Origin: Tholera decimalis
Lineage: Eukaryota; Arthropoda; Insecta; Lepidoptera; Noctuidae
DNA: 64,000 nt
Assembly (NCBI GenBank): GCA_943138885.2
Contig: OW964552.2
Span: 20,414,390-20,478,389, forward strand
Reading direction: 5' to 3'
Shown here: positions 1 through 11,365 of the stretch, in pieces
Layout of the letters: every line of letters begins with the position of its first letter
How positions within the stretch are numbered: the first letter of the stretch is position 1
Made by a program: the position numbers and the translations under genes
The notes under the pieces: generated by a model
What the model was told of the DNA's origin: nothing
The model's database searches: none
The model's input: only the letters and a program-made list of their open reading frames with translations

Positions 1-224
1 TATCATCTATGGCGCCATTAGTAAAGCAATTTTAGAATAATCCACAATAATCATTATTTTCCTTTTATTAATTTCAAATTTTAAATTTGGAACGTAAAGA
101 ATCATGCCAGGGTGCTTCAAATAATATGCCAATACATCGTCAAATTAATAAAACCTATTTCTTGTTCTTCTTCATTGAAGTAGAGAAAAAAATCTAAAGT
201 GCCCGTTTTTTTTGCAAGAGTTTA

Positions 225-445
225 TATATTTATTGATAATAGGTTCGCGCGTTTGACCACCATCTAACCTGATGGTAAACGATGATGTGTTCAAAAATGA
301 TGCTAGAAGTAGCCCTCTTGACTTAAAGGTCATAAAAATAAAGGTCATCAGGAAATACAGAGTCCGGCAGGGAATTCCACTCTAGCTGTACGCACAATGA
401 AATTATTCCCAAAACGTTTTGTGCGTATGGGTGGTGCCCGTTTCT
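225..445 (-). mobile_element. 3' end of a jockey/CR1-group LINE (fragment)
   Basis: Read on the minus strand, this piece matches the end of the LINE at 48302..49190: the stretch encoding the RTKRFGN and EWNSLP motifs, followed by the ACCATCAGGT 3' UTR signature and an A-rich tail. The body is missing and the frame is broken, so it is a dead 5'-truncated copy. The group is clear from the shared tail; the exact clade was not resolved. Confidence 0.65.
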
Positions 446-1084
446 CGATAGACTAAGTACATGCTACGAAGTACACACACAGTACAGATTTACTAACGAA
501 TGAGGCGGTTTATATGCACGCTAGCTCGCTTCCAATATTACGTACCTACATAACTAGATGGTTTCTGGATCAGTCGCCACCAAAATGGGCTTGGAATCAA
601 ATTACAAGTTACGGCGCTCGTGATAGCTACACTTTCGTTATTGTACACCCGAAACCCAAAATCGCCAAGTCGATGTTGCTATGGTGGATTCTGACTTTAA
701 ACATATTTTAAGATGACTTCTATTGAACTCTTACGGCGTTTTAACTTTTTGTGTACATTTAATAGGGTAAGGTGGCCGAAAACTGGTGAACCTATAAATA
801 TACTTTTAGCTAGCCTTTGTAATTCATTACATTATTATGCTATCATTTGCTACTTTCGTGCCTATTTTCATACATCCAAAAATACGCTTTATTCTGCAGA
901 ACGGAAATATTTCCAAAACGCAGTTAAGTTTAAATCGAAAAGTGGATTTGCCCCACCCTCTCAACGGAGTAACTATATAAAATAGGCTTTAACTTTTATA
1001 ATCTTCTATACCCTGTCTTTTAATCTCAGAGACAGAATTGACACCTGCAAATGTCAACTTTAGAAATAATGTTGCCCGCTGTTT
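446..1084. other. No recognisable gene
   Basis: Two short reading frames (514..711 and 713..985) have no motif I recognise, no splice context and AT-rich composition. I see no gene, RNA or repeat signature that can be named. Confidence 0.4.
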
Positions 1085-1375
1085 TGTGCAGTGTTATACC
1101 TACGATACCGGTTTGTCGAATCGTAACTTTCTACCCGACTGCGCGACGCAAAGGAGGGTAATGTGTTTCACAGTCTAAGTATGTATGTTTGTACCTTTGT
1201 GGCGTTGTAAAGACCAAACGCGTGGGCCGATTTGAATAATTCTCACGTTAATCAATTCGTTTTAACCATGCGAGTGTCACTAGAGATATGACAGTTAATT
1301 ATATAAAAACGGCAAAGTATATTAAGTGGGATATCGTTGAATAGGTCTTTTTTTATAAAGTCAACTAATCTTATC
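1085..1375. repeat. Interspersed repeat, copy 1 (partner at 29717..30005)
   Basis: The block beginning GTGCAGTGTTATACCTACGA recurs at 29717 with about 85-90% identity judged by eye, through the shared stretches CGACGCAAAGGAGGGTAA and AACCATGCGAGTGTCAC. No coding capacity is visible. The family is unnamed by me; two copies in one window indicate a dispersed repeat. Confidence 0.7.
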
Positions 1376-1435
1376 TATTTATTTTTCTTATTATTTATCT
1401 TGTCAACTAAGCTAAATATGCTTGTATCTGGAGTA

Positions 1436-2095
1436 GATTCGCGGCAATAGTGTAATGGGAGGGTTTCGAACCCGTGACCTCTGGATCACAAGTCCAATAC
1501 CTTAGCCATTTTTAGGTCAATCGCTTAGGATATACAAGTTTTAAAACGGATCATTGCCATATTCAGGTTGCGGTTTTTTTTTTTCTTTCAAACCCATTGA
1601 GTGGGTATTAAAATAAAGGGTTTTACGAGAGAATAACAAATAAATATATGATTTATTTCTATAAAACTACATAGATATGAAAAATCATATAAAAAGACTG
1701 AAAAATCGTAATACTAAAGAAAGAATAAAGTTGGAATTATTCCTTCTACTTTGACTTATAATATTGTTATTTGATAACTTCATAGGCTAGCTAATGTTGG
1801 GTTACCTTCACTCGGTGAAGGTGGTGATGATTTTATTGGCTTAACCCTCTGATGATGCTACCGCTTATATTGTGCTGGGCTGTAATTATACATTGGGCGT
1901 TTCTTCATTGGCCGGCCCGGCCCGGCCCGGCCCGGCACCGATAACGACAACGACGTCAATGGACGCTTAATTCTATGAAATTGTAGGGAGCAGGGTCGCA
2001 TTGGCTCAGCCCGACACCGACATCAACTGCAAGGGGCGACTTTAGCTGTGATGTATTTAACTTCTAATTTATTTACAAAAGGTCTATATTGTATT
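1436..2095 (-). repeat. Interspersed repeat with tRNA-like head, copy 1
   Basis: About 650 bp are repeated at 34875..35522. On the minus strand the right-hand end starts with a B-box-like GGTTCGAAACC, as in tRNA-derived SINEs, but the rest is longer than a simple SINE. The copy contains a GGCCC minisatellite at about 1910..1937 that is much shorter in the other copy. It ends at the target of the hAT insertion that starts at 2096. Confidence 0.6.
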
Positions 2096-2225
2096 CAAGG
2101 ACCCATTAATCGGATTAAAAGGTTAACCGGTTAGACGTTTAACCCATTTGTTTGATTAACCTTTATACGGGTTAACCTTTATACTATTAAGGTTAATCTA
2201 TAAAATATTGCTGATTAATCTGAAT

Positions 2226-2762
2226 GAAAGAGACAGAACCTGTAAGTTGTACAATCTCGGCTGCGTCGCGGTATCTTACGTCACACGCGGCTGTTTGTTG
2301 CTCTGGTTTATTTGTCGCTATTATGTTGAATTTTGCACTTATTCAAAATTATGTGCGTAACCACGCACAGTGGAATGAAAATGTTTGGTAGGTAAGCGTA
2401 TGGTGAACATTAAAAATTCAATGACAAAAGCAAATTGAGAAATGTAGGCAGGTAAGTAGGTAGGTGTCTTTTTTTAGTAAGTAGATAGTTAGACGGTAGA
2501 ACAGGTTAGGTATCTTTTTTTATTTATTTTACTATATTTATTGGTTTACTTTGTTCTGTATATTTCACACATGAAAGGTGTTCCGAGGTGGGAATTTTTT
2601 ACCCGTAAGTATACAACATTATGTTTAATATATCCGAAATGTGAATATAGTTCGTTCGGAATAAGTAACTAAATCGAATCTAATATTTTATAAACCTTTT
2701 TTTTTTTGCCCCAAAAATATTTAAAAACAAGTTACAAGTTGGACACTAGTAGCATATATACG
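2226..2762. other. No gene; hAT interior
   Basis: AT-rich sequence with short TAGG-type repeats around 2440..2520. I see no open frame, RNA gene or named repeat. Confidence 0.4.
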
Positions 2763-3506
2763 CAACTAGCGACCCGCCCCGGCTTCGCACGGGTGCAATG
2801 TTTGTATTAAATATACAATAGAATGTCTTTATATACATCGTTGACAGCCTTTTGGTAATTCGACATACATGTTCTCTTTAGTAATTACTCTTGAAAGTGC
2901 GACACATTATTTACCATGAGCAGTGCCTCCGCCGGCACCGTGCCGCAACCGCTATGTCTTTGCATTTTAAATCTGTAATATCTTCGAAACTATTTATTTA
3001 AATTATATTCTGTAAAGGGCAATATTGATTTATATTAAATGCACAATGTATTTATGGTACTTAATTGGATAAGGATTAATGCTGTATTGCTTAAAATCGC
3101 TTCGTAAAATATGCTCGTATTTCTCGTAAAAAGTAAAGGATAAAAAATTGTTCTTGTGGGTTATCTATAAGAGATAGACAGATGCCATTGAGGACTTTTT
3201 TGTTGACCTTTTTAAGGTGTACAATACTGTAGTACATTATTTTGATCTATCTTGTAGGGTTCAGCCAGAGTTTGCAAAGCAAACGCAAAAAAATGTGTTT
3301 ATTTGCGACATCACATTAGAAACCTCAAAAATTATCAGTGTTCCTCTACTATATTATGCATGTTATATACTTAAAAACCTTCCTATTGAATCACTCTTTC
3401 TATTGAAAGAAACTGCATCAAAATCCGTTGCGTAGTTTTAAAGATTTAAGCATACATAGGGACAGACACAGGGAAGCGACTTTGCTTTATACTATGTTAA
3501 GATGAT
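2763..3506. repeat. Moth-type interspersed repeat with GC-rich head
   Basis: The left end, CTAGCGACCCGCCCCGGC, and the right end, with GGGACAGACACAGGGAAGCG followed by a TATACTATGT-like tail, are a pairing I know from many lepidopteran introns and flanks. It may be a Helitron-like non-autonomous element, since the edge carries CTAG, but the class is inference. A short frame at 3217..3435 is not convincing. Confidence 0.5.
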
Positions 3507-4526
3507 AAGGCACGCAACACAGGTCACGCAGCACGCCACTAGACGCGCACGGCGCGACGCACTATGGGACCAACCGGTATTTTCCATCTCAAAATTAGTT
3601 GGGACAAAAGTCGTGTTACTGAAACTGTTTTGATTGGTTTACATTCTAAGATGATAAAGCCATCCGATATAATAGTAAAAAAAAAAAAATACAAAAAAGT
3701 TTTAAGTACATAAAATTACACCCAAACTTTATACTTTGATAATTTGATATTAACTAGACTACTCGTTATGGAAGTTCAACTTAAGATATTTTCTATGTTC
3801 TTCAAGGGAATGTATATGTACTATACATTTTTAGATTGCTCAAGATTTCTAGTTCATAACTACGTTATTTTGTGATGAAAAATATATTTTCGAATTTTTT
3901 AATATAATTTTTAATTGTCATAAGGAAATCTTACGTCTATTTAATTTTCATGTTGAGGTTTCCTTGTTACCGATGGCTCCCGATGTCAAGTTAATGACAT
4001 GTTTAGATACTTTACCTATTCAGTAATACAAAAAAAACCTGCGTCATTGCTGCGCCATTTCGAACTAGAAGCAAAAATGTCGACCTAAATATATTTTCAC
4101 ACGATATTTTTTTTGCGGTGACCATTTTAACCACACGTATGATAAAAATCATGTTGCATAGTTCTTTTCTGTTATTGTAATTATAATAAGTATTAGTGTG
4201 AAAACTGTTTTTATCAATTTTGTTATTGGTTTTGCACAAGTTACTGAAACTAGGGTCCTATAAATACTCGGGTTTGCAGCGTGTTCATCAAAGTGTCCGG
4301 ATACCTTCCTTCGGTAACTGTGAATTTGCTGAAAAAAGTTTAAAATTTGTGTGTTTTCGACGCGATATATGTGCTCAGATAATAAGCGGGAAAAGTACTT
4401 CAGATATTGAAAAATATTTGTTGGACAATTTCCATTTATCAACAACAGATGTGAGCACGGTTATGCAAAGTATTTAAAGAAATTTGATTACAATTTGTAA
4501 CCAAAAATGGGTGAAAACTCAAAGAA

Positions 4527-5971
4527 AACAAGATTGCTTCGAGAGCCAAAACACAAATTGGTTAAATGGCGAGTTTAGAGTACGTGGAAAAAAAAGAAAA
4601 TCCTGACGTGTTCGGAGAGTACGAAAAAAACGTAAAAACTTGGAATTACTCCAGGAGTATGGAATGGGGCATGTGCATTACGCTTATGTTCAAGGTTTAC
4701 GATCTATGGGTGAAAATGATGAAGCTTCGATTGTGAGTATTACGAGAAATACAGAAAAGGAGGAGAAAAAGTCATTTTACGAAACATTTTACGAAGTCCA
4801 GATGGTGTACCTTCCCATACCAAAGAAGAGGCATTATGTATATATATATTGAAACCGATCTATCCAAAGCTCAATATTCCTACCTGAGGCTGAGAGACTT
4901 GTTGAGAAAAACTTATTTTCGGTATTTCCATCATACCAAATTTTGGCTGAAGCAAAGAAGGATTGCTATCCTCTTGCGTCAAGCATATCCGTAACGAGTA
5001 TAAATGCTAAAGTGAACCTTCAAGAACTCTCAGATCATACTGCCTGTCGTATTTTAAAAACAGACTCGGTTTCGAAAAAGTTCACTCGTCTCAAACTGTA
5101 CAGCAAATGGGGTTGCGATGGATCCTCGGGACAAAGTGAGTATAAACAAGTTTTACCGGAAGAAAATGAACAAATATCGGATGCTAATATGTTTATAGTT
5201 TCATTTGTACCATTGAGACTAGTGGATGAATAAAGTAAAGTAGTTATATCGCAAAATCCAACATGTTCTTCAGTTAGATATTGCAGACCCATTTCTCTGG
5301 AATTAGCAAAAGAAACTCCTGAAAAAACTACAGCTGTTGTAAGTGAACTTGAAGCAAAAATTAATGAATTAAGTCAAACGCGAAAGCCTGCAGCAAAAGA
5401 AGGTAACATGAGTAAGACATGAGCTGTTTATGACAATGATCGACGGGAAAGTTGCTCAAGTGTTAACGCAGACTCCATCGAGTGCTTCATGTACTGTTTG
5501 TGGAGCAACTCCTAGACAGATGCACAATCTAACAAAAGTAACTGCAAGAATTGAGAATGAAGATACGTTTAAAAGACACCTTACATGCTTGGATAAGATG
5601 TATGGAAATGATTCTGCATATTTCTTATAACCTAGGATTTGAAAAGTGGGCTGGACTCCAGAGAATAAAAGATTAAAGAAGAGAAAAAGAAGCACGTTCA
5701 AACTCGCTTCCGGAAATTGCTTGGTTTACACATTGATAAACCTCGTCAAGATTCTGGAAACAGCAATGACGGAAATACGGCAAGGAGATTCTTCCAAACC
5801 TATCAATGTTCTGCAGAAATCACGGGTATCGATGAAGAGTTGATCAAGAGATTATACATAATTCTGCAAACTATGTCATCAGGATTTTCTGTTAACGCAG
5901 TAAAGTTTGGTGAATATACGCTGCATTTGCTTGACTCCTGTAGACTTCCTCTGTCGCTAAAGTGCGTATGA
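4527..5971 (+). pseudogene. Transib transposase remnant (RAG1-like core), left palindrome arm
   Basis: Transib transposases are DDE enzymes related to the RAG1 core. Blocks recognised in order, spread over several frames: KWGCDGSSG at about 5107 (first catalytic region), SFVPLRL at about 5200, NPTCSSVRYCRP-like text at 5260..5292, the TMIDGKV block with a CTVCGATP zinc-type pair at 5430..5515, and SNDGNTARRFF at about 5765, which carries the second catalytic Asp. A possible N-terminal part lies at 4220..4477. The frame shifts and stops repeatedly, and the C-terminal part with the catalytic Glu is not found after 5971. It cannot encode a working enzyme. Family membership rests on the motifs; I ran no search. 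Confidence 0.75.
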
Positions 5972-6158
5972 TTATAATGCCGTTTTTAATATATTGTACA
6001 TTTATGCCCATAAATGCACGGTGACTTGGCCGTTGACTTCGATGTATTAACTAGTAAAAAGAGTGCATAGAGTATGTTCAACGGCCGGTTACATAAAATC
6101 TAACTAAATTAATAAGGAAGTCGCAGTAAAGATCCTTAGACTTGGCTTCGCTTTGCTT

Positions 6159-6222
6159 AGAGATTTCATTACTTTTTATAGAGAAACATGCTTGTTTCTC
6201 TATAAAAAGTAATGAAATCTCT
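6159..6222. repeat. Perfect hairpin, 29-bp stem
   Basis: AGAGATTTCATTACTTTTTA and onwards to GAGAAAC pairs exactly with its reverse complement across a 6-base loop. The mirrored copy sits at 8580..8643 in the other palindrome arm. A perfect stem within an otherwise decayed element suggests a recent or structure-maintained fold-back. Confidence 0.8.
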
Positions 6223-8830
6223 TAGGCGAGGCTTCGCTAATTTTTTACAGGATGTTTTGGTGGGATTTTATATTTTGTACATTGATTGTATTAGCTTGGT
6301 CCTTATCTTGTAATGCAAAACCAGTAAGCAACATAGCCGCCGAGCGCTACATCTAAGCTAACGGCCAATAATTGATAGGCACGTGGTGCCGTCCCACTGT
6401 GCAGCCACAAAATAGATAGGTACAGAAGTCAATCTACATAAAAAGCGCGCTCGAGCAACGCACTCATAGACACCGCTCACGGAGATATCTTGGCGCAATG
6501 CAGCTCAATGCGAGCGCGGGTACCTAATAATAATAATACCAGCTGTTTGCAGCGAGAAGAAATGTACCATAGTTCCGTACACAGAGAGTTGAGATTGTTT
6601 TAACCACCGCGCGACACACGAATGTGTTAGGGTTGAACCCATAAATATAATATTATATTTCTATGGTTGTACCTATGATGATAATAGTAAAAAAACGAAT
6701 GTTGTAGAAAAACAATTTTTTTTTATTTGTTGATCAAATATGTTTCAGTTTAATAAAATGATAGATGCATTTTTTTCCTTCCCTGATTTCCCGATTATTA
6801 AATTCTAATGTCTAAAATATCCGAAACCGCGTAAATAATTGTAATAAATAAGTAATCAAAATGGAAACAGTAGCAAAGCGGAGGAAAATCAATTGTTTTT
6901 AGGTCGATCCATTATGACGTTGTCAAAATTATTTAAAAAGTTTCAGGCAGACGTGCGGCAGCCCACTGTCGGATGTACCGACGGCGATACGCGAAGCGGT
7001 AGGTATATAACGCGTGGCCTTGAGCGAGTGACGGACGCCTGGTTTTAGGCATACTTAATCAGATCACTATAAGTTCACGTAGGTATAAAAATAAAAAATA
7101 AAAACATGTGGGCAATTCACACGTGGTAGAAGTGAAACCTTCAATGTTGGCTTTTTTTTCTTGTGAATTTATGTGTCTCTCTCTTTTTACTGTCACTTTT
7201 TTGTTTCATAAACTTTCAAATCACAACTTCTTTAGCATAAGTTTTGGCTTCAAAACAGGTTGGTAATAACACTACTTATGTATGTGCTAATTATGAGATA
7301 AAAAAATTTTTTAGCAAAAATTTGAAACGACTTCCATATCAAAACACTACAAAGCCAAAAATAACTTTAATTTCGGAAGTCGGTGTTATTGGTTTTGGAT
7401 TTTCTTTTTTTTTTTCACACCGCCTTCCGAAATTAAAGTTATTTTTGGTTTGTAGTGTTTTGATATGGAAGTCGGTTCTAATGTTTGCTAAAAAATTTTT
7501 TTATCTCATAATTAGCACATACATAAGTAGTGTTATTACCAACCTGTTTTGAAGCCAAAACTTATGCTAAAGAAGTTGTGATTTGAAAGTTTATGAAACA
7601 AAAAAGTGACAGTAAAAAGAGAGAGACACATAAATTCACAAGAAAAAAAAGCCAACATTGAAGGTTTCACTTCTACCACGTGTGAATTGCCCACATGTTT
7701 TTATTTTCTATTTTTATACCTACGTGAACTTATAGTGATCTGATTAAGTATGCCTAAAACCAGGCGTCCGTCACTCGCTCAAGGCCACGCGTTATATACC
7801 TACCGCTTCGCGTATCGCCGTCGGTACATCCGACAGTGGGCTGCCGCACGTCTGCCTGAAACTTTTTAAATAATTTTGACAACGTCATAATGGATCGACC
7901 TAAAAACAATTGATTTTCCTCCGCTTTGCTACTGTTTCCATTTTGATTACTTATTTATTACAATTATTTACGCGGTTTCGGATATTTTAGACATTAGAAT
8001 TTAATAATCGGGAAATCAGGGAAGGAAAAAAATGCATCTATCATTTTATTAAACTGAAACATATTTGATCAACAAATAAAAAAAAATTGTTTTTCTACAA
8101 CATTCGTTTTTTTACTATTATCATCATAGGTACAACCATAGAAATATAATATTATATTTATGGGTTCAACCCTAACACATTCGTGTGTCGCGCGGTGGTT
8201 AAAACAATCTCAACTCTCTGTGTACGGAATTATGGTACATTTCTTCTCGCTGCAAACAGCTGGTATTATTATTATTAGGTACCCGCGCTCGCATTGAGCT
8301 GCATTGCGCCAAGATATCTCCGTGAGCGGTGTCTATGAGTGCGTTGCTCGAGCGCGCTTTTTATGTAGATTGACTTCTGTACCTATCTATTTTGTGGCTG
8401 CACAGTGGGACGGCACCACGTGCCTATCAATTATTGGCCGTTAGCTTAGATGTAGCGCTCGGCGGCTATGTTGCTTACTGGTTTTGCATTACAAGATAAG
8501 GACCAAGCTAATACAATCAATGTACAAAATATAAAATCCCACCAAAACATCCTGTAAAAAATTAGCGAAGCCTCGCCTAAGAGATTTCATTACTTTTTAT
8601 AGAGAAACAAGCATGTTTCTCTATAAAAAGTAATGAAATCTCTAAGCAAAGCGAAGCCAAGTCTAAGGATCTTTACTGCGACTTCCTTATTAATTTAGTT
8701 AGATTTTATGTAACCGGCCGTTGAACATACTCTATGCACTCTTTTTACTAGTTAATACATCGAAGTCAACGGCCAAGTCACCGTGCATTTATGGGCATAA
8801 ATGTACAATATATTAAAAACGGCATTATAA

Positions 8831-10275
8831 TCATACGCACTTTAGCGACAGAGGAAGTCTACAGGAGTCAAGCAAATGCAGCGTATATTCACCAAACTTT
8901 ACTGCGTTAACAGAAAATCCTGATGACATAGTTTGCAGAATTATGTATAATCTCTTGATCAACTCTTCATCGATACCCGTGATTTCTGCAGAACATTGAT
9001 AGGTTTGGAAGAATCTCCTTGCCGTATTTCCGTCATTGCTGTTTCCAGAATCTTGACGAGGTTTATCAATGTGTAAACCAAGCAATTTCCGGAAGCGAGT
9101 TTGAACGTGCTTCTTTTTCTCTTCTTTAATCTTTTATTCTCTGGAGTCCAGCCCACTTTTCAAATCCTAGGTTATAAGAAATATGCAGAATCATTTCCAT
9201 ACATCTTATCCAAGCATGTAAGGTGTCTTTTAAACGTATCTTCATTCTCAATTCTTGCAGTTACTTTTGTTAGATTGTGCATCTGTCTAGGAGTTGCTCC
9301 ACAAACAGTACATGAAGCACTCGATGGAGTCTGCGTTAACACTTGAGCAACTTTCCCGTCGATCATTGTCATAAACAGCTCATGTCTTACTCATGTTACC
9401 TTCTTTTGCTGCAGGCTTTCGCGTTTGACTTAATTCATTAATTTTTGCTTCAAGTTCACTTACAACAGCTGTAGTTTTTTCAGGAGTTTCTTTTGCTAAT
9501 TCCAGAGAAATGGGTCTGCAATATCTAACTGAAGAACATGTTGGATTTTGCGATATAACTACTTTACTTTATTCATCCACTAGTCTCAATGGTACAAATG
9601 AAACTATAAACATATTAGCATCCGATATTTGTTCATTTTCTTCCGGTAAAACTTGTTTATACTCACTTTGTCCCGAGGATCCATCGCAACCCCATTTGCT
9701 GTACAGTTTGAGACGAGTGAACTTTTTCGAAACCGAGTCTGTTTTTAAAATACGACAGGCAGTATGATCTGAGAGTTCTTGAAGGTTCACTTTAGCATTT
9801 ATACTCGTTACGGATATGCTTGACGCAAGAGGATAGCAATCCTTCTTTGCTTCAGCCAAAATTTGGTATGATGGAAATACCGAAAATAAGTTTTTCTCAA
9901 CAAGTCTCTCAGCCTCAGGTAGGAATATTGAGCTTTGGATAGATCGGTTTCAATATATATATACATAATGCCTCTTCTTTGGTATGGGAAGGTACACCAT
10001 CTGGACTTCGTAAAATGTTTCGTAAAATGACTTTTTCTCCTCCTTTTCTGTATTTCTCGTAATACTCACAATCGAAGCTTCATCATTTTCACCCATAGAT
10101 CGTAAACCTTGAACATAAGCGTAATGCACATGCCCCATTCCATACTCCTGGAGTAATTCCAAGTTTTTACGTTTTTTTCGTACTCTCCGAACACGTCAGG
10201 ATTTTCTTTTTTTTCCACGTACTCTAAACTCGCCATTTAACCAATTTGTGTTTTGGCTCTCGAAGCAATCTTGTT
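8831..10275 (-). pseudogene. Transib transposase remnant, right palindrome arm
   Basis: Inverted copy of 4527..5971 with the same broken frames: SNDGNTARRFF near 9030, CTVCGATP near 9290, KWGCDGSSG near 9690. Since even the stops are shared, the duplication happened after the transposase had decayed. It is cut at 10277, where sequence jumps to the third copy of the central block. Confidence 0.75.
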
Positions 10276-10277
10276 TT

Positions 10278-10782
10278 GGCGATACGCGAAGCGGTAGGTA
10301 TATAACGCGTGGCCTTGAGCGAGTGACGGACGCCTGGTTTTAGGCATACTTAATCAGATCACTATAAGTTCACGTAGGTATAAAAATAAAAAATAAAAAC
10401 ATGTGGGCAATTCACACGTGGTAGAAGTGAAACCTTCAATGTTGGCTTTTTTTTCTTGTGAATTTATGTGTCTCTCTCTTTTTACTGTCACTTTTTTGTT
10501 TCATAAACTTTCAAATCACAACTTCTTTAGCATAAGTTTTGGCTTCAAAACAGGTTGGTAATAACACTACTTATGTATGTGCTAATTATGAGATAAAAAA
10601 ATTTTTTAGCAAAAATTTGAAACGACTTCCATATCAAAACACTACAAAGCCAAAAATAACTTTAATTTCGGAAGTCGGTGTTATTGGTTTTGGATTTTCT
10701 TTTTTTTTTCACACCGCCTTCCGAAATTAAAGTTATTTTTGGTTTGTAGTGTTTTGATATGGAAGTCGGTTCTAATGTTTGC
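10278..10782 (+). repeat. Third, forward copy of the palindrome's central block (6983..7487)
   Basis: Offset of 3295 bases from the left-arm original, identical by eye except a T-run of 10 instead of 11. It includes the ACCGACTTCC hairpin. Unlike the central copy, it runs on into the body of that repeat (CACGCTTTTTAG...) at about 10795. So this copy retains the original continuation, while the central copy turned back at the same point. Confidence 0.85.
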
Positions 10783-11362
10783 TAAAAATTTTTTTTTCAC
10801 GCTTTTTAGAGGGTCGGTTTGTAATTTATCTAGTTACAAAAGCCATAATGTCAACAACTTATCACCTTTTACAAAATATTGCTTTTCCCGATGCATAGCC
10901 GTTAATTTTTGAGGAGTTCTCCTGGTACTTGACCATCAGCTCTACATCACCATATGTATTGTGACGAGCATAAAGTGTTTAACATCCGTACTCAAGTAAT
11001 CGAATCGCAATCCACGAAATACTTATTATTGAGGAGTTTCAGTGGCCATCTGTGGTTTTCATCATCAGTTCAACTTCCCCAAATGGTACTATTCGGAAGC
11101 AACTGCTCAAGGTACTATAAGAAATACCCAAAACGCTATAGGTGTGCCTATAATATTTGAAGAGTTCCCTCGATTTCTCCAGGATCCCATCATCAGATCC
11201 TGATTTTGTAACAATGGGACCAACTAGAAAGTATACCCTTTCAAACGCAAAAATAATTTTTCAAATCGGTCCAGCCGTCTCCGAGTTATGAGGTACTTAA
11301 CATACATTAAAAAAAAATTGTTGTAGACGAATTGAGAACCTCCTGTTTTTGAAGTCGGTTAA
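10615..11362 (+). repeat. ACCGACTTC-family repeat, copy A
   Basis: Family layout: a head hairpin of about 70-75 bp per arm (ACCGACTTCCATATCAAAAC and its reverse complement), a middle with GCCATCTGTGG and ATCCCATCATCAGATCCTGA, and an end in GAAGTCGGTTAAAAA. Copies: here, 12818..13590 (-), 14555..15290, 20528..21285 (-), 33775..34446, 43870..44655, plus a fragment at 61888..61950. No conserved long reading frame exists; short ones are by-products. The class is uncertain; a non-autonomous Helitron-like or fold-back element is possible. Confidence 0.75.
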
Positions 11363-11365
11363 AAA

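Larger units (their letters stand above)
3561..6385 (+). mobile_element. Degraded Transib (RAG1-like) DNA transposon
   Basis: The segment holds remnants of a Transib transposase (see 4527..5971). A candidate left end is CACTATGGGACC at 3561, directly preceded by CGACG, the CGNCG-type target typical of Transib. A candidate right end near 6385 reads CACAGTGGGACG on the opposite strand. The two ends resemble each other and give the usual length of about 2.8 kb, but the five bases after the right end (CAGCC) do not match CGACG. The coding part is therefore well supported and the limits are tentative. From 4525 on, this element is part of the large palindrome. Confidence 0.5.
4525..10277. repeat. 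5.75-kb near-perfect palindrome (arms about 2.87 kb)
   Basis: Position x in the left arm pairs with 14802 minus x in the right arm; every left-arm reading frame reappears mirrored on the minus strand. Only a few differences were found by eye, for example one base at the site near 6570/8232 and one near 7090/7710. The centre, about 7401, falls in a hairpin formed by two copies of the ACCGACTTCCATATC sequence (about 7320..7482), where the arms differ more. The right arm stops sharply between 10277 and 10278. This is a real inverted duplication or an assembly or library fold-back artefact. Confidence 0.9.

Noticed and set aside
7244..7552. 102-codon reading frame at the palindrome centre
   Set aside because: It runs through both arms of a hairpin and changes frame in the third copy through one T; there is no sign of selection.
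6019..8783. RSS-like CACGGTG heptamers bounding the central palindrome
   Set aside because: The two sites mirror each other automatically because of the palindrome, and no A-rich nonamer at 12 or 23 bases is visible.
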